Position numbers and translations under genes: made by a program. Below, in pieces: positions 16,982 to 25,704 of a stretch of 64,000 bases of DNA (positions are counted from its first letter, which is position 1; each line of letters starts with the position of its first letter). Origin of the DNA: Nannocystis pusilla (lineage in GTDB: Bacteria; Myxococcota_A; Polyangia; Nannocystales; Nannocystaceae); contig NZ_JAIRAU010000043.1 of the NCBI RefSeq assembly GCF_020073745.1, positions 372,001 through 436,000 on the forward strand, given 5' to 3'. Below the pieces are notes generated by a model. It had not been told where the DNA came from, searched no databases, and saw nothing but the letters and a program-made list of their open reading frames with translations.

Positions 16982-18247
16982 ATGGCAGAAGTCGGAGAAG
17001 TGATCGTCGGACTCGACATCGGCACGACCAAGGTCGCGGCGATCATCGGCGAGGTGACCGAGAACGGGGTCGACATCATCGGCGTCGGCACGTGCCCGTC
17101 GGAGGGCCTGCGCCAGGGCGTGGTGGTCAACATCGAGGCGACCACCAACAGCATCGCCCAGGCCGTGCAAGAGGCCGAGCAGATGGCCGCCGTCGAGGTC
17201 CAGTCGGTGTTCGTCGGGATCGCCGGCGGCCACATCCGCGGCTTTAGCAGCCTCGGCCAGGTCAGCATGCGCAACCGCGAGGTCACCGAGGCCGACGTCG
17301 CCCGCGTGCTCGAGCAGGCCAAGGCGGTCAACATCCCGCTCGACCGCCAGATCATCCACACGCTGCCGCTCGAGTACATGATCGACGGCCAGGGCCAGAT
17401 CAAGGACCCGATCGGGATGAGCGGCGTCCGCATGGAGGCCCGCGCCCACGTCATCACCGCCGCGACCACCAGCGTCCAGAACATCATCAAGTGTTGCAAC
17501 CGCGCCGGCCTCGACGTCGTCGAGGTCGTGCTGCAGCCGCTCGCCTCGGCCATCAGCGTGCTCCACGAGGACGAGCGCGAGCTCGGCGTCGTGCTCATCG
17601 ACATCGGCGGCGGCACCACCGACCTGACGATCTACTCCGAGGGCACCAACGTGTTCACCTCGGTCATCGTCATGGGCGGCCACCGGATCACCCAGGACGT
17701 CGCCCACGGCCTCCACACCAGCGTGGCCGAGGCCGAGGCGATCAAGCGCCGCCACGGCTGCGCGCTCGTCAGCATGATCGAGGGCGACGCGGTGGTCGAG
17801 GTCGCAGGCGTCGGCCCGCGCCCGCCGCGGAGCTTCCCCCGCCGCTTCCTCGGCGAGGTGATCGAGCCGCGCGTCGAGGAGATCCTGTTGATGGCCCAGG
17901 AGGAGCTGCTGAAGTCCGGGATGATGGAGATGGCCGGCTCGGGCATCGTTCTCACCGGCGGCGGCTCGCAGATGGAGGGCATGACCGAGATCGTCGAGGA
18001 CGTGTTCCAGATGCCGGTCCGCCGCGGCGTGCCGGTCCACGGCGCCGCCTTCGGCCGCGGCCAGCCGTCGCTCACCGAGGGCGGCTTCGCCCAGGTGATC
18101 CAGGACCCCAAGTTCTCCACCGGCGTCGGCCTCGTGCTCTACGGCGCCGCCCACCAGCCCATGGCCCCCGTCGAGGTCCAGGCGCCCCGCGGCGAGCGCC
18201 CCGGCCTCGGCAAGCGCTTCGTCGGCTGGATGCGCGACATGTTCTGA
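16982..18247 (+). CDS. ftsA: Cell division protein FtsA
   Basis: 421 aa, the actin-like ATPase that tethers FtsZ to the membrane. Seen are the phosphate-1 motif VGLDIGTTKVAAIIGE, a 1C domain, phosphate-2 VLIDIGGGTTDLTIY, the adenosine motif GIVLTGGGSQMEG, and a C-terminal amphipathic helix (L-G-K-R-F-V-G-W-M-R-D-M-F) for membrane binding. The ATG at 16982 follows ftsQ by 12 bp, so the two form an operon. The last codons and the stop lie inside the first unit of a CATG-repeat array (18238 onward). ftsZ does not follow, unlike the usual order. Confidence 0.97.
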   Translation: MAEVGEVIVGLDIGTTKVAAIIGEVTENGVDIIGVGTCPSEGLRQGVVVNIEATTNSIAQAVQEAEQMAAVEVQSVFVGIAGGHIRGFSSLGQVSMRNREVTEADVARVLEQAKAVNIPLDRQIIHTLPLEYMIDGQGQIKDPIGMSGVRMEARAHVITAATTSVQNIIKCCNRAGLDVVEVVLQPLASAISVLHEDERELGVVLIDIGGGTTDLTIYSEGTNVFTSVIVMGGHRITQDVAHGLHTSVAEAEAIKRRHGCALVSMIEGDAVVEVAGVGPRPPRSFPRRFLGEVIEPRVEEILLMAQEELLKSGMMEMAGSGIVLTGGGSQMEGMTEIVEDVFQMPVRRGVPVHGAAFGRGQPSLTEGGFAQVIQDPKFSTGVGLVLYGAAHQPMAPVEVQAPRGERPGLGKRFVGWMRDMF

Positions 18248-18306
18248 AGGATATGCTTGCAAGAGCATGTTGTAAGGGGCATGCCCTGAAGGGCATGCCA
18301 TTTTCT
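18238..18306. terminator. CATG-repeat array ending ftsA, terminator-like
   Basis: Cores at 18238 (CATG), 18252 (TATG), 18266, 18280 and 18294 are exactly 14 bp apart. The final hairpin is perfect: GGCATGCCC-TGAA-GGGCATGCC (18278-18299), followed by ATTTTCTT, a classic intrinsic terminator shape. The first unit contributes the last ftsA codons and its TGA. It separates ftsA from the convergent membrane-protein gene. Confidence 0.8.
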
Positions 18307-18310
18307 TAAT

Positions 18311-19015
18311 TCACGGCGACGACGTAGCGCTCGGTCGACCGGGCCCCTCGGGCACGCCCCTCGACCCGGATGACTCGGCGAGCGCCAGGCCCGGTCGAGC
18401 GCCGGCTTCGAACTGCAAGAGGAGCCGACGCTGCCACACGCCGAACCAAATCGATAGGACGACCATCACCAGGGTCACCACAATTGTCGGCGTCCAGGTC
18501 GGGTAGGACAGCGCCAGAATGACTGCGAGGTCGAACGCGAGGTTGGCGACCCCCGCGGCTCGCCCGAACAGCCGCTCAAACGCATAGTCCCAGAATTCGG
18601 CGGTCGGCACGATCGGCCACTCTGACCGCGCCTCCCGCGACGGAACGAGCTCACGCGGCGCCTCATCGAGCAGATCACGGGGACCCCGTGGGGCCGCTCG
18701 AGCCTCGGCAGGCGCCGCATCCAGGGCGGCGCTGTGCCCCGCGAACAGCAGCGTTCGCCGGCGCGCGAGGTACTTCCGGCTCCATCGCTCCACAAGCCCG
18801 CCCCAGACGGAAAAGAAGACCATGAGCCCCAGCGCCTGCTGCCACCACACCAGGGCAAAGAAGTTTGAACAGGTGAAGAAGACGGCGGCTCCGGCCCAGA
18901 AGATGATGGCGATGGGCGTCAGCAATGCGCGCGACCAAAAGTTGTTCGTCGCCAAGAAACCCCACGGCTGGGGCGGCAGCGGCTTGTCGAGGGGGCTCAG
19001 GTGGTGCGAGGGCAA
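18311..19015 (-). CDS. Integral membrane protein, unknown
   Basis: 234 aa with about four predicted membrane segments (near residues 30-48, 52-72, 155-175, 178-196). A polar, Arg/Pro/Ala-rich region of about 70 residues separates the two pairs, and the C-terminal tail is soluble. No family is recognised. Its ATG at 19015 lies 15 bp after the stop of the secreted-protein gene upstream, so the two form an operon. A partner role (export, anchoring or immunity) is plausible only from this pairing. Confidence 0.75.
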   Translation of the reverse strand: MPSHHLSPLDKPLPPQPWGFLATNNFWSRALLTPIAIIFWAGAAVFFTCSNFFALVWWQQALGLMVFFSVWGGLVERWSRKYLARRRTLLFAGHSAALDAAPAEARAAPRGPRDLLDEAPRELVPSREARSEWPIVPTAEFWDYAFERLFGRAAGVANLAFDLAVILALSYPTWTPTIVVTLVMVVLSIWFGVWQRRLLLQFEAGARPGLALAESSGSRGVPEGPGRPSATSSP

Positions 19016-19030
19016 AGGTTCCTCCTGGAA

Positions 19031-19642
19031 TTACTTGTCCTGGGCCCCGTTGCACTTGTCGGAGATGTAGCCGGAAACCTTCCAGAATGCAGCCGTTCCG
19101 GCGGTCCCACAGTATTTGAGCATTTTTGTAATGACGCCGCATGTCCCGCTGACGAGGATGCTTGCGGTGGCGCCGGCGATACCACCTGCGACCGTACACT
19201 TGAGGTCCCGGCCATCCACTGTCGCGGCGGAGAGCGCCTCCGTCACGACATCCTCATGCCAGACCTGGACGATGCTCGCAGCGACAGCACGGAGCTGCGG
19301 AGGCGTGAGGATGGACAGGTCGCTTGTCTGCCAGGCGACCGCACCGTCGACGAACCCGACCTCCGCCACGATCGCGTCGCCGACCGTCACGAGACCGCGG
19401 CCGGCGTCCTCGTCCTCGGTATACACGGCCACGGAGACGTGACCGACTTCCCGCAGATCGAAGGCGATCTCGAGATCGCCGGCGGCCACGTTCACATCGA
19501 CACGATCGAGCGCCACGGGTGCCTGCAGGCTGGCGACGAAATCCTCGACCGTCGCGGGCGGGACGGCCGCCGCGGCGCTCTCTGCGGAGGGCGGCGCGGC
19601 GAGGGAGAGAAACAGGGACGCGACGGCGACGGTGTGGTGCAT
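19031..19642 (-). CDS. Secreted protein with a hydrophobic Cys-containing tail
   Basis: 203 aa. A signal peptide is clear (residues 1-21, ending A-E-S-A). The middle is an acidic beta-rich segment. The last 55 residues are Gly/Ala-rich and hydrophobic with four Cys, between K-C-T-V-A-G-G and D-K-C-N-G, and could insert in membranes. The overall design (signal, propeptide-like middle, small hydrophobic Cys-bearing tail) resembles precursors of some secreted bacteriocins such as halocin C8, but I see no decisive motif. It is transcribed with the membrane protein downstream. Treat as hypothetical. Confidence 0.7.
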   Translation of the reverse strand: MHHTVAVASLFLSLAAPPSAESAAAAVPPATVEDFVASLQAPVALDRVDVNVAAGDLEIAFDLREVGHVSVAVYTEDEDAGRGLVTVGDAIVAEVGFVDGAVAWQTSDLSILTPPQLRAVAASIVQVWHEDVVTEALSAATVDGRDLKCTVAGGIAGATASILVSGTCGVITKMLKYCGTAGTAAFWKVSGYISDKCNGAQDK

Positions 19643-20113
19643 GTCCCTCCATGGCTCATTCTCCAGGCCCCTGGGCGCGCGCGGCGGGTCGAGGCCAGGT
19701 CCAGCCGCGTGGCGACTCGGTGGGCATCAGACGGTGAGAAGGCAGGCGGGGGTGGCGACCGGCGTCTGCGACGCCGCCGCCGAGGATGAGCGCGGGGACA
19801 AGCGGCCGGGCAGGGGGGGGATGCCTACACATCGATGTCACGACGCCGTGACCGACGTGGATGCGAGACATGCTCTGAAGAGCATGCCCGAAGGGGCATG
19901 TTTAAAGCATCATGTCCAACGGGACATGTCTTTTAGGCTTGATCGCAGGCGCGGGCGGCGTCGGTCGATCGTAGACGCCGCGACGCGCGGAGGCGCGCCG
20001 CCGGCGGCGCGGAGGGAACTTGGCCAGTTCCTGGCCGGTCCGTGATCGACCCGGCGTGATTTTGTGGCGCCTCGTCGCGACGGAAACGCCGTGGGTTGCG
20101 GGATCCAACGCCC
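19643..20113. repeat. Divergent intergenic region with a five-core CATG array
   Basis: A 470-bp gap between divergent genes. CATG cores at 19869, 19883, 19897, 19911 and 19925 are exactly 14 bp apart. They form three perfect hairpins: CATGCTC-TGAA-GAGCATG, CATGCCC-GAAG-GGGCATG and CATGTCC-AACG-GGACATG, the last followed by TCTTTTAGG. This is the clearest array that is not at a convergent junction. No gene is supported, and promoters for both flanking genes must lie here but were not pinned down. Confidence 0.8.
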
Positions 20114-21709
20114 ATGCGTCGTCCCCTCCTCCTCTTCGCGCTGGCCCTCGCGTGCGGCCCCGACACTGCCAGCGACACCGACAACGGCGACACGGGGCAG
20201 CCGACCACCGATGCCGGTACCGACGATCAGGGCAGCAGCGACGGCGGCACCTCTGGCGAGCCGACCACCACCGGCGCGCCGACCACCACCGGCTCGACGA
20301 GCGGCGACGACACCACGGACGGCCTCACCAGCACCGGAGAGCCGGTCGTCCCCTGCACCGAGATCGTCCTCGCCGATCCAGCGCTCGAGGCGTCCGTCCG
20401 CTTCATGCTCGACATCCCCGAGGGCCCGATCCCCGTCGAGGCCGCCGAGTCGCTCACCCACCTCAGCGCTCACAAGGTCACCACGCTCGCGGGCCTCGAG
20501 TGCTTCACCGGCCTCGTCGACCTCGGCTTCGACTCGTCGACGGTGACCGACCTCGGCCCGCTCGCCGGGCTCACGCAGCTGTCCGTGCTGTCGTTCAGAG
20601 ACAGCGCGGTGACTGACCTCGGGCCGCTCGCCGGGCTCGTGAAATTGCAGGAGCTGGACATCACCGGCAGCCCGGTCGCCGCGTTGGCGCCGCTGGCCGG
20701 CCTGCCGCTGAAGCGTCTGAGCGCCGCCAACACGCCTGCGCCCGACCTCTCGGGGCTCGGACAGGTCGTCACGCTCGAGTCGCTGTCGATGTTCGACAGC
20801 GGCCTCGGGGACATCGGCGAGCTGGCCCCGCTCGTCCACCTGACCTGGCTCAACCTCGACGGCAACGCGATCGTCGACCTCGGGCCGCTCGCCGGGATGA
20901 CGGCCCTGACGACGCTCCGGCTCGACGGCAACGCGAGCGCCGACCTCGGGCCGCTGGCCGGTCTGACCCAGCTGGGCGACCTGCACCTCGACAGCAACGT
21001 GATCGTCGACCTCGCTCCGCTCGCGGGCCTGACTCAGCTGACCTACCTCGACCTCGACGGCAACGCGATCGTCGACCTCGGGCCGCTGGCCGGCATGTCG
21101 GCGCTGCATCACCTCGACCTCACGCACAATCAGGTCGTCGACCTCGGGCCGCTGGCGAGCCTCGGCGCGCTCGCCATCGCCAACCTCGATCGCAACCACA
21201 TCGTCGACGTGTCTCCGCTCGCGCTGCCGATGTTGTTCGAGCTCGACCTCGACGACAACGACGTCGTCGACCTCTCGCCGCTGCTCGGCGCGTCCGCCCT
21301 CGGCTCGCTGGAGGTCTCGCAGAACCCGCTCGGCGGCGATCTGAACAGCCTCGCCGCGCACCCCGCCCTGTTCCGCGTCGAGGCGGAGGACGCCGGCCTG
21401 ACGACGATCCCGCAGTTCGGCACCGCGCAGCTCGAGTCGCTGTGGCTCAGCGACAACGCGATCGTCGACCTCGCCCCGCTCGGCGCCTATCAGGCGCTCA
21501 CGGTCGTCTACCTCAACAACAACCACATCACCCAGCTGGCGCCGATCGCCGACGACCCGTGGCTCGGCGAGTGCGACAACGTCCAGGTCCACGACAACCC
21601 GCTCGACGACTTCACGCTGATGGAGACCGTCCCGCAGCTGTGCGCGATCCCTGTGCACATCGAGGGCACCGGCGTCCTCGACTGCGAGCAGTGCATCATG
21701 CGCGGCTGA
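20114..21709 (+). CDS. Leucine-rich-repeat lipoprotein (paralogue of 10641-12101)
   Basis: 531 aa. The ATG at 20114 gives a signal peptide with lipobox LALAC; the mature protein starts C-G-P-D as in its paralogue. A Thr/Ser/Gly/Asp linker (about 70 residues) is followed by about 14 LRR units (e.g. L-T-Y-L-D-L-D-G-N-A-I-V-D-L-G-P-L-A-G), more regular than in the paralogue. The end carries Cys pairs including D-C-E-Q-C. The upstream in-frame TTG at 20096 is less likely. It is convergent with the DUF202 gene, with 11 bp between stops. Confidence 0.9.
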   Translation: MRRPLLLFALALACGPDTASDTDNGDTGQPTTDAGTDDQGSSDGGTSGEPTTTGAPTTTGSTSGDDTTDGLTSTGEPVVPCTEIVLADPALEASVRFMLDIPEGPIPVEAAESLTHLSAHKVTTLAGLECFTGLVDLGFDSSTVTDLGPLAGLTQLSVLSFRDSAVTDLGPLAGLVKLQELDITGSPVAALAPLAGLPLKRLSAANTPAPDLSGLGQVVTLESLSMFDSGLGDIGELAPLVHLTWLNLDGNAIVDLGPLAGMTALTTLRLDGNASADLGPLAGLTQLGDLHLDSNVIVDLAPLAGLTQLTYLDLDGNAIVDLGPLAGMSALHHLDLTHNQVVDLGPLASLGALAIANLDRNHIVDVSPLALPMLFELDLDDNDVVDLSPLLGASALGSLEVSQNPLGGDLNSLAAHPALFRVEAEDAGLTTIPQFGTAQLESLWLSDNAIVDLAPLGAYQALTVVYLNNNHITQLAPIADDPWLGECDNVQVHDNPLDDFTLMETVPQLCAIPVHIEGTGVLDCEQCIMRG

Positions 21710-21720
21710 CCGCCGGAGCC

Positions 21721-22098
21721 TCAGTACATGGCGACGACGAAGGTCGCCAGGCTGACGCCGAGCAGGATCACGAGCCCGGCGGTGACGTGGAGCCCGCGGT
21801 CCCCCGGCGGGCGCCGCTGCGGGTCGATGAGCCGGGCGTAGGCGTTCACGCGGTGGTAGCCGATCACGGCGACGACGCTGCCGGTGATCAGCAGGGCCGC
21901 GCCGGTCCACCGCGACTGGCCGGCGGCCCGCAGGTGCTCGTGGGTGGTCTGCGACAGGGTGTCGAGGAACAGGCCGAGGCGCGCGACCATCAGGCCGAAG
22001 CCCATCAGCGCGACGGCGGTGCGCAGCCACGCGAGCAGCGTGCGCTCGTTGGCGAGGCGGGCCTGCAGCAGGCCGGGCGTTTCGGTCGATTCGGACAT
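21721..22098 (-). CDS. DUF202 (YidH-like) membrane protein
   Basis: 125 aa from the ATG at 22098. The family signature L-A-N-E-R-T-L-L-A-W-L-R-T-A-V-A-L near the N-terminus is clear, followed by three membrane segments; these proteins are inner-membrane and of unknown function. A longer frame to 22170 exists, but the conserved region starts just after the chosen ATG. The start codon sits within the palindrome GGACATGTCC of the CATG repeat family. Confidence 0.85.
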   Translation of the reverse strand: MSESTETPGLLQARLANERTLLAWLRTAVALMGFGLMVARLGLFLDTLSQTTHEHLRAAGQSRWTGAALLITGSVVAVIGYHRVNAYARLIDPQRRPPGDRGLHVTAGLVILLGVSLATFVVAMY

Positions 22099-22255
22099 GT
22101 CCCCGGAGCCTAGCGCCGCAGCGCGAGCAGGCTCGTCCGGCGGCGCCCGGGGCTGCTCTAAAGAGCCCACAGCTGGACTCGCCGGGCCCGTCGCGGCGGT
22201 CGCGCTCGTGCGTGGCCGGGGCGTGCCGAGCAGGCTTGCGCCGGCATTCGCTGTA

Positions 22256-24586
22256 TCAATAATTCACGCGCACCCCGAGCACCGGCAAGATCGGGACGCC
22301 GACGACCGTGCGCGTGTCGGAATAGTCGTAGTTGTAGAGCACGCCCTCGGGGTTCTGGCGGTTGTACAGGTTCTGCACGTCGAGGTAGGCCGACACCAGG
22401 CTGCGCTTATAGACCCAGGTGCGATCGATGCGGATGTCGAGCTGGTGGAACACCGGCAGGCGGGCGCTGTTGGTCGGGCCGTCGAGCGGGCGGATCCACT
22501 GGCCGTTCTCGAGCTGGCTGCCGATCCGCGGCGTGTACGGCAGGCCGGTGACGACGCGGAACCGGCCGGCGATGGTCCACCGCCGCGGCAGCTTGTAGCC
22601 GAGCAGGAGCACGAGGTTGTGCCGCTGGTCGAAGTCGGCCGGGAGGTTGGGCCGCACCGGGCCGTGGGTGGCGTAGCCGAGCATCGAGCGCATGAAGGTG
22701 TAGGCGACCCAGCCGAACAGCCGGCGCGTGAGGTCGTGGCGCAGCATCATCTCGGCGCCGTAGGTCTGGGTGCCGACGTCGGACAGCGCCGGGGCTTCGG
22801 CCAGGAACGGCAGGTTGTCGCGCACGCGGCGGTAGAAGATCGTGCCGTCGAGGCCGAGGGTCGCGGTGATGTCGACGTGCACGCTGGCGCTGAGCTGGAC
22901 CGCCCGCGCGGCGCCGACCCGGCCGCGCGGGTCGAACTCGAGGCGGGCGTCGAGGTAGCGCAGGGCGCCCGGCAGCACGAGGGGGCTGAAGCCGGCGATC
23001 GAGGTCGTGCCGCCCATCGACTGCGAGTTGGAGATGAAGCCCGACGTCTGCTCGTACTTGCGCTGGCTGGCCTGCGAGTACATGCCGGCGGCGAACTGCA
23101 GGGTCACCCGGTCGTGCGCGACCACGCGGGCCAGGATGCGCGGGTCGATGGCGAACGCGGCGTTGTCCGGGCTGCTGAACAGGTTGGCGCGCACGCCGGG
23201 GAACAGGGTGAAGCGGCCGCCGCCGAGCTGCGCCGACAGGTACAGGCCGCTGGTGGTGAGGAGCCCGCGCGCGGCCTGGTCCTGCGGCGGCTGGTCCCCG
23301 AGCTGCGGCGGCGGGCGCAGCTGGGTGCGCGTGGCGTAGCGATCGATCTGCGTGTCGAGGCCGAGCGTCAATTGGAAGTGACGCGACGGGCGCGCGGTCA
23401 TCTCGGCGCGCAGCAGGCCGACGGCGTCGCTGCGCCGGCGGTAGATCTGGCTGCTGTCGTAGACCGTGCGGTCGATGCGGAGCGCCGGCGCGAGCAGGAA
23501 GTCCCAGGTGCCGTGGCGCTTGCGGTAGGCGAGGTCGAAGCGGTGAAAGCCGGCCCGCAGGGTGAAGTTGGAGCCGGGGCTGTAGGTGGTCTCGGGGTAG
23601 CGCAGGTCGTCGGTGGCGCCGAGGACCCGCGCGGTGAGGGTGCCGCCCTGGCCGACCGGGTGGTCGAAGATCAACTGATAGTCGTTGTAGCGCGGGCGGA
23701 TGAATTGCTCGCCGCGCACGTCGCTCGGCAGGGCCTTGAGCACGAGGTCGAGGTAGCCGCGCTGGGCCGCCATCAGGAACGAGCCCTTGCCCATCGGGCC
23801 CTCGACGAGCGCGCCGGCGGAGGTGATGTCGAGCTTGGCGTGGCCGTGCACGCCGTCGCGCCGGCCGACCCGCGGGGTCATGTTGACGACGCCGCCGACG
23901 GCGTTGCCGTAGTGGCTCGAGAAGCTGCCGGGGGTGTACTGGATGTCCTGAAGGACACCCGTCTGCACGACGCTGGCGAGGCCGGGCACGTGGAAGGCGC
24001 GCGGCAGCGGGTGCTCGCCGAAGAACACCTGCGACTGATTGGGGGTCGCGCCGCGCAGGACGAGGAGGCCGAGGCCGCCGGGGGCGCGCGCGACCCCGGG
24101 CAAGTTCTGCAGCGCGCGCAGCGGGTCGCCCTGGCTGCCCGGCAGGCCCTGGATCTCGTCCGGCGCGAGCCGGGCGCTGAAGGGGCTCGGCCGCGTGACC
24201 CGCTCCTGCTGCACGATCGTGCGGTAGCCGCCCGAACCCGCCGGTTGCAGGTAGATCGTCGGCGGCTTGCGCCGGCGCCAGAACGGGGCGGTGGTGACCT
24301 GCTCGAGCCGCTGGTGCTCGGCGGCGACGATCGTCAGCACGAAGTCCTGCGCCGGCAGGTCGGCGAGCACGAAGCGGCCGTCGGGGCCCGACACGGCCTC
24401 GCGCGTCCACGCGGGGCCGCGGCGACCGACGGCGAAGACCTTGGCGCCGGCGATCGGGGTGCGCTCGCCGGCGCTGCGCAGGGTGCCCTGCACGACGTGA
24501 CGCGCCGGTCGCTCGCCCGCCGCGGCGGCGGGCTGCGCGGCCGGTGCGGCGGCGGCGAGGACGACGAGGAGGACCGCCGCGATCAT
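22256..24586 (-). CDS. TonB-dependent outer membrane receptor
   Basis: 776 aa. A signal peptide (residues 1-23) leads into a carboxypeptidase-regulatory-like domain (about 30-115: G-T-L-R-S-A-G-E-R-T-P-I-A-G-A-K-V-F), then a plug domain (about 130-250: P-G-V-A-R, V-L-R-G-A-T-P-N, G-G-V-V-N-M) and a 22-stranded-type barrel to the C-terminus, ending in R-V-N-Y. It would import a ligand across the outer membrane using TonB energy; the ligand is unknown. ATGA overlap with the upstream lipoprotein gene shows translational coupling. One CATG-family unit lies in the coding region near 23942. Confidence 0.92.
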   Translation of the reverse strand: MIAAVLLVVLAAAAPAAQPAAAAGERPARHVVQGTLRSAGERTPIAGAKVFAVGRRGPAWTREAVSGPDGRFVLADLPAQDFVLTIVAAEHQRLEQVTTAPFWRRRKPPTIYLQPAGSGGYRTIVQQERVTRPSPFSARLAPDEIQGLPGSQGDPLRALQNLPGVARAPGGLGLLVLRGATPNQSQVFFGEHPLPRAFHVPGLASVVQTGVLQDIQYTPGSFSSHYGNAVGGVVNMTPRVGRRDGVHGHAKLDITSAGALVEGPMGKGSFLMAAQRGYLDLVLKALPSDVRGEQFIRPRYNDYQLIFDHPVGQGGTLTARVLGATDDLRYPETTYSPGSNFTLRAGFHRFDLAYRKRHGTWDFLLAPALRIDRTVYDSSQIYRRRSDAVGLLRAEMTARPSRHFQLTLGLDTQIDRYATRTQLRPPPQLGDQPPQDQAARGLLTTSGLYLSAQLGGGRFTLFPGVRANLFSSPDNAAFAIDPRILARVVAHDRVTLQFAAGMYSQASQRKYEQTSGFISNSQSMGGTTSIAGFSPLVLPGALRYLDARLEFDPRGRVGAARAVQLSASVHVDITATLGLDGTIFYRRVRDNLPFLAEAPALSDVGTQTYGAEMMLRHDLTRRLFGWVAYTFMRSMLGYATHGPVRPNLPADFDQRHNLVLLLGYKLPRRWTIAGRFRVVTGLPYTPRIGSQLENGQWIRPLDGPTNSARLPVFHQLDIRIDRTWVYKRSLVSAYLDVQNLYNRQNPEGVLYNYDYSDTRTVVGVPILPVLGVRVNY

Positions 24587-25632
24587 GAGGGGTCGAAGTG
24601 CAGGACCGCGAAGCCGCGGCCGGCCCGGGTGTCGCGGGACTGGACGTACAGCGTCGCCGGCTCGGGGTGGTCGGGGACGACCCACGAGATCTCGGCGTTG
24701 AAGTTGTAGAGGCTGAGGTATTCGTCGGGCTTCTCGAACTGATCGACGAGCGCGGTGATCTGCGCGTTGATCTCGACGAACTCGGCCTGCTCCTTCGCCT
24801 CCGGCGGGAGGGGGCCGTCGGCGTCCGGATCGATCAGGACGATGAACTCCTGCTCGCGGCCGGCGAGGAACAGCGGCAGCACGGTGACCTTCTCGCCGGG
24901 CGCCATCGCGACGGTGTCGCCGGGCATGGCGAGGGCCTCGATGCGCGTCGCGCCGCGCTCACGCGTGACGCGAAAGCCGGTGATGTCGGGGTGGGTGTCG
25001 GGCGCCTGCTCGAGGAACTCGGGCGGCAGCATGGCGAGCTCGGGGGCGAACGGCAGGACGGCCCACAGCGGGCCGGGCGCGAACAGGTCGCGGGCGATGA
25101 GGCAGTCCTGGAGGCCCTCGTGCGGGGCGCCGGCGTAGCGCTCGAGGCAGGTCTCCGACGAGACGTCGGGGCTGCGGCTGCCGATCGCCATGATCGTCAG
25201 GACGTCGTCTCGACCGGTATGCAGCGGGACGGTGAAGGCGCCGGCGAAGCCGACGCGCAGGCGCTCGCCCTCGCCGAGCCGACACGCCCACGGGAGGGAG
25301 AACGGCAGCGGCTGTGGGCAATCGGCGAGGTAGTAGCCCTCGGCGTAGAAGCGGTCGAAGCAGCCCGGGCTGGAACAGGCGAGCCAGATCGGCGGCTCGA
25401 CCGCGACGCCCTCGGGGGTGACGACGAACCGCTCGAGCTCGACGGTGTCGAGCGGCAACGGCGTGGCCCGCTGCTGGCCCGGCGGGACGTGGAGCAGCGT
25501 GGAGTAACCGCCGGGCTCGACGACCGTCATGCGCATGCCGAGCACCCGGGGGTCCTGAATCCACCAGTAGGGCTCGAACGGGATGCAGGCGGCGCCGCAC
25601 AGGATCGCGGCGCCGAGAGCGAGGGAGCGCAT
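24583..25632 (-). CDS. Lipoprotein coupled to the TonB receptor
   Basis: 349 aa. The signal peptide ends in lipobox CGAAC (Cys16), then I-P-F-E-P-Y-W. The mature part has paired Cys (A-C-S-S-P-G-C and two later pairs) and a long beta-rich C-terminal half, with I-D-P-D-A-D-G-P resembling a Ca-binding loop. No named family recognised. Its TGA overlaps the receptor's ATG, so the two are made together. A surface or periplasmic accessory for receptor function is inferred from this. Confidence 0.8.
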   Translation of the reverse strand: MRSLALGAAILCGAACIPFEPYWWIQDPRVLGMRMTVVEPGGYSTLLHVPPGQQRATPLPLDTVELERFVVTPEGVAVEPPIWLACSSPGCFDRFYAEGYYLADCPQPLPFSLPWACRLGEGERLRVGFAGAFTVPLHTGRDDVLTIMAIGSRSPDVSSETCLERYAGAPHEGLQDCLIARDLFAPGPLWAVLPFAPELAMLPPEFLEQAPDTHPDITGFRVTRERGATRIEALAMPGDTVAMAPGEKVTVLPLFLAGREQEFIVLIDPDADGPLPPEAKEQAEFVEINAQITALVDQFEKPDEYLSLYNFNAEISWVVPDHPEPATLYVQSRDTRAGRGFAVLHFDPS

Positions 25633-25704
25633 GCAGACCTCACCCTACTGTAGGCGCTTGCGGTCTGCCAGCCGCACGGCGAAGCGCGATTCTCGCGCCG
25701 CGCG

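Noticed and set aside
15689..18301. 870-codon open frame antisense to ftsQ-ftsA
   Set aside because: Its translation is Leu/Asp/Arg/His-rich with no domain, and it mirrors the real genes on the other strand. High GC makes such antisense frames common.
21884..24709. 941-codon open frame antisense to the TonB receptor
   Set aside because: No recognisable domain and composition typical of a reverse-strand shadow; the minus strand has a complete receptor.
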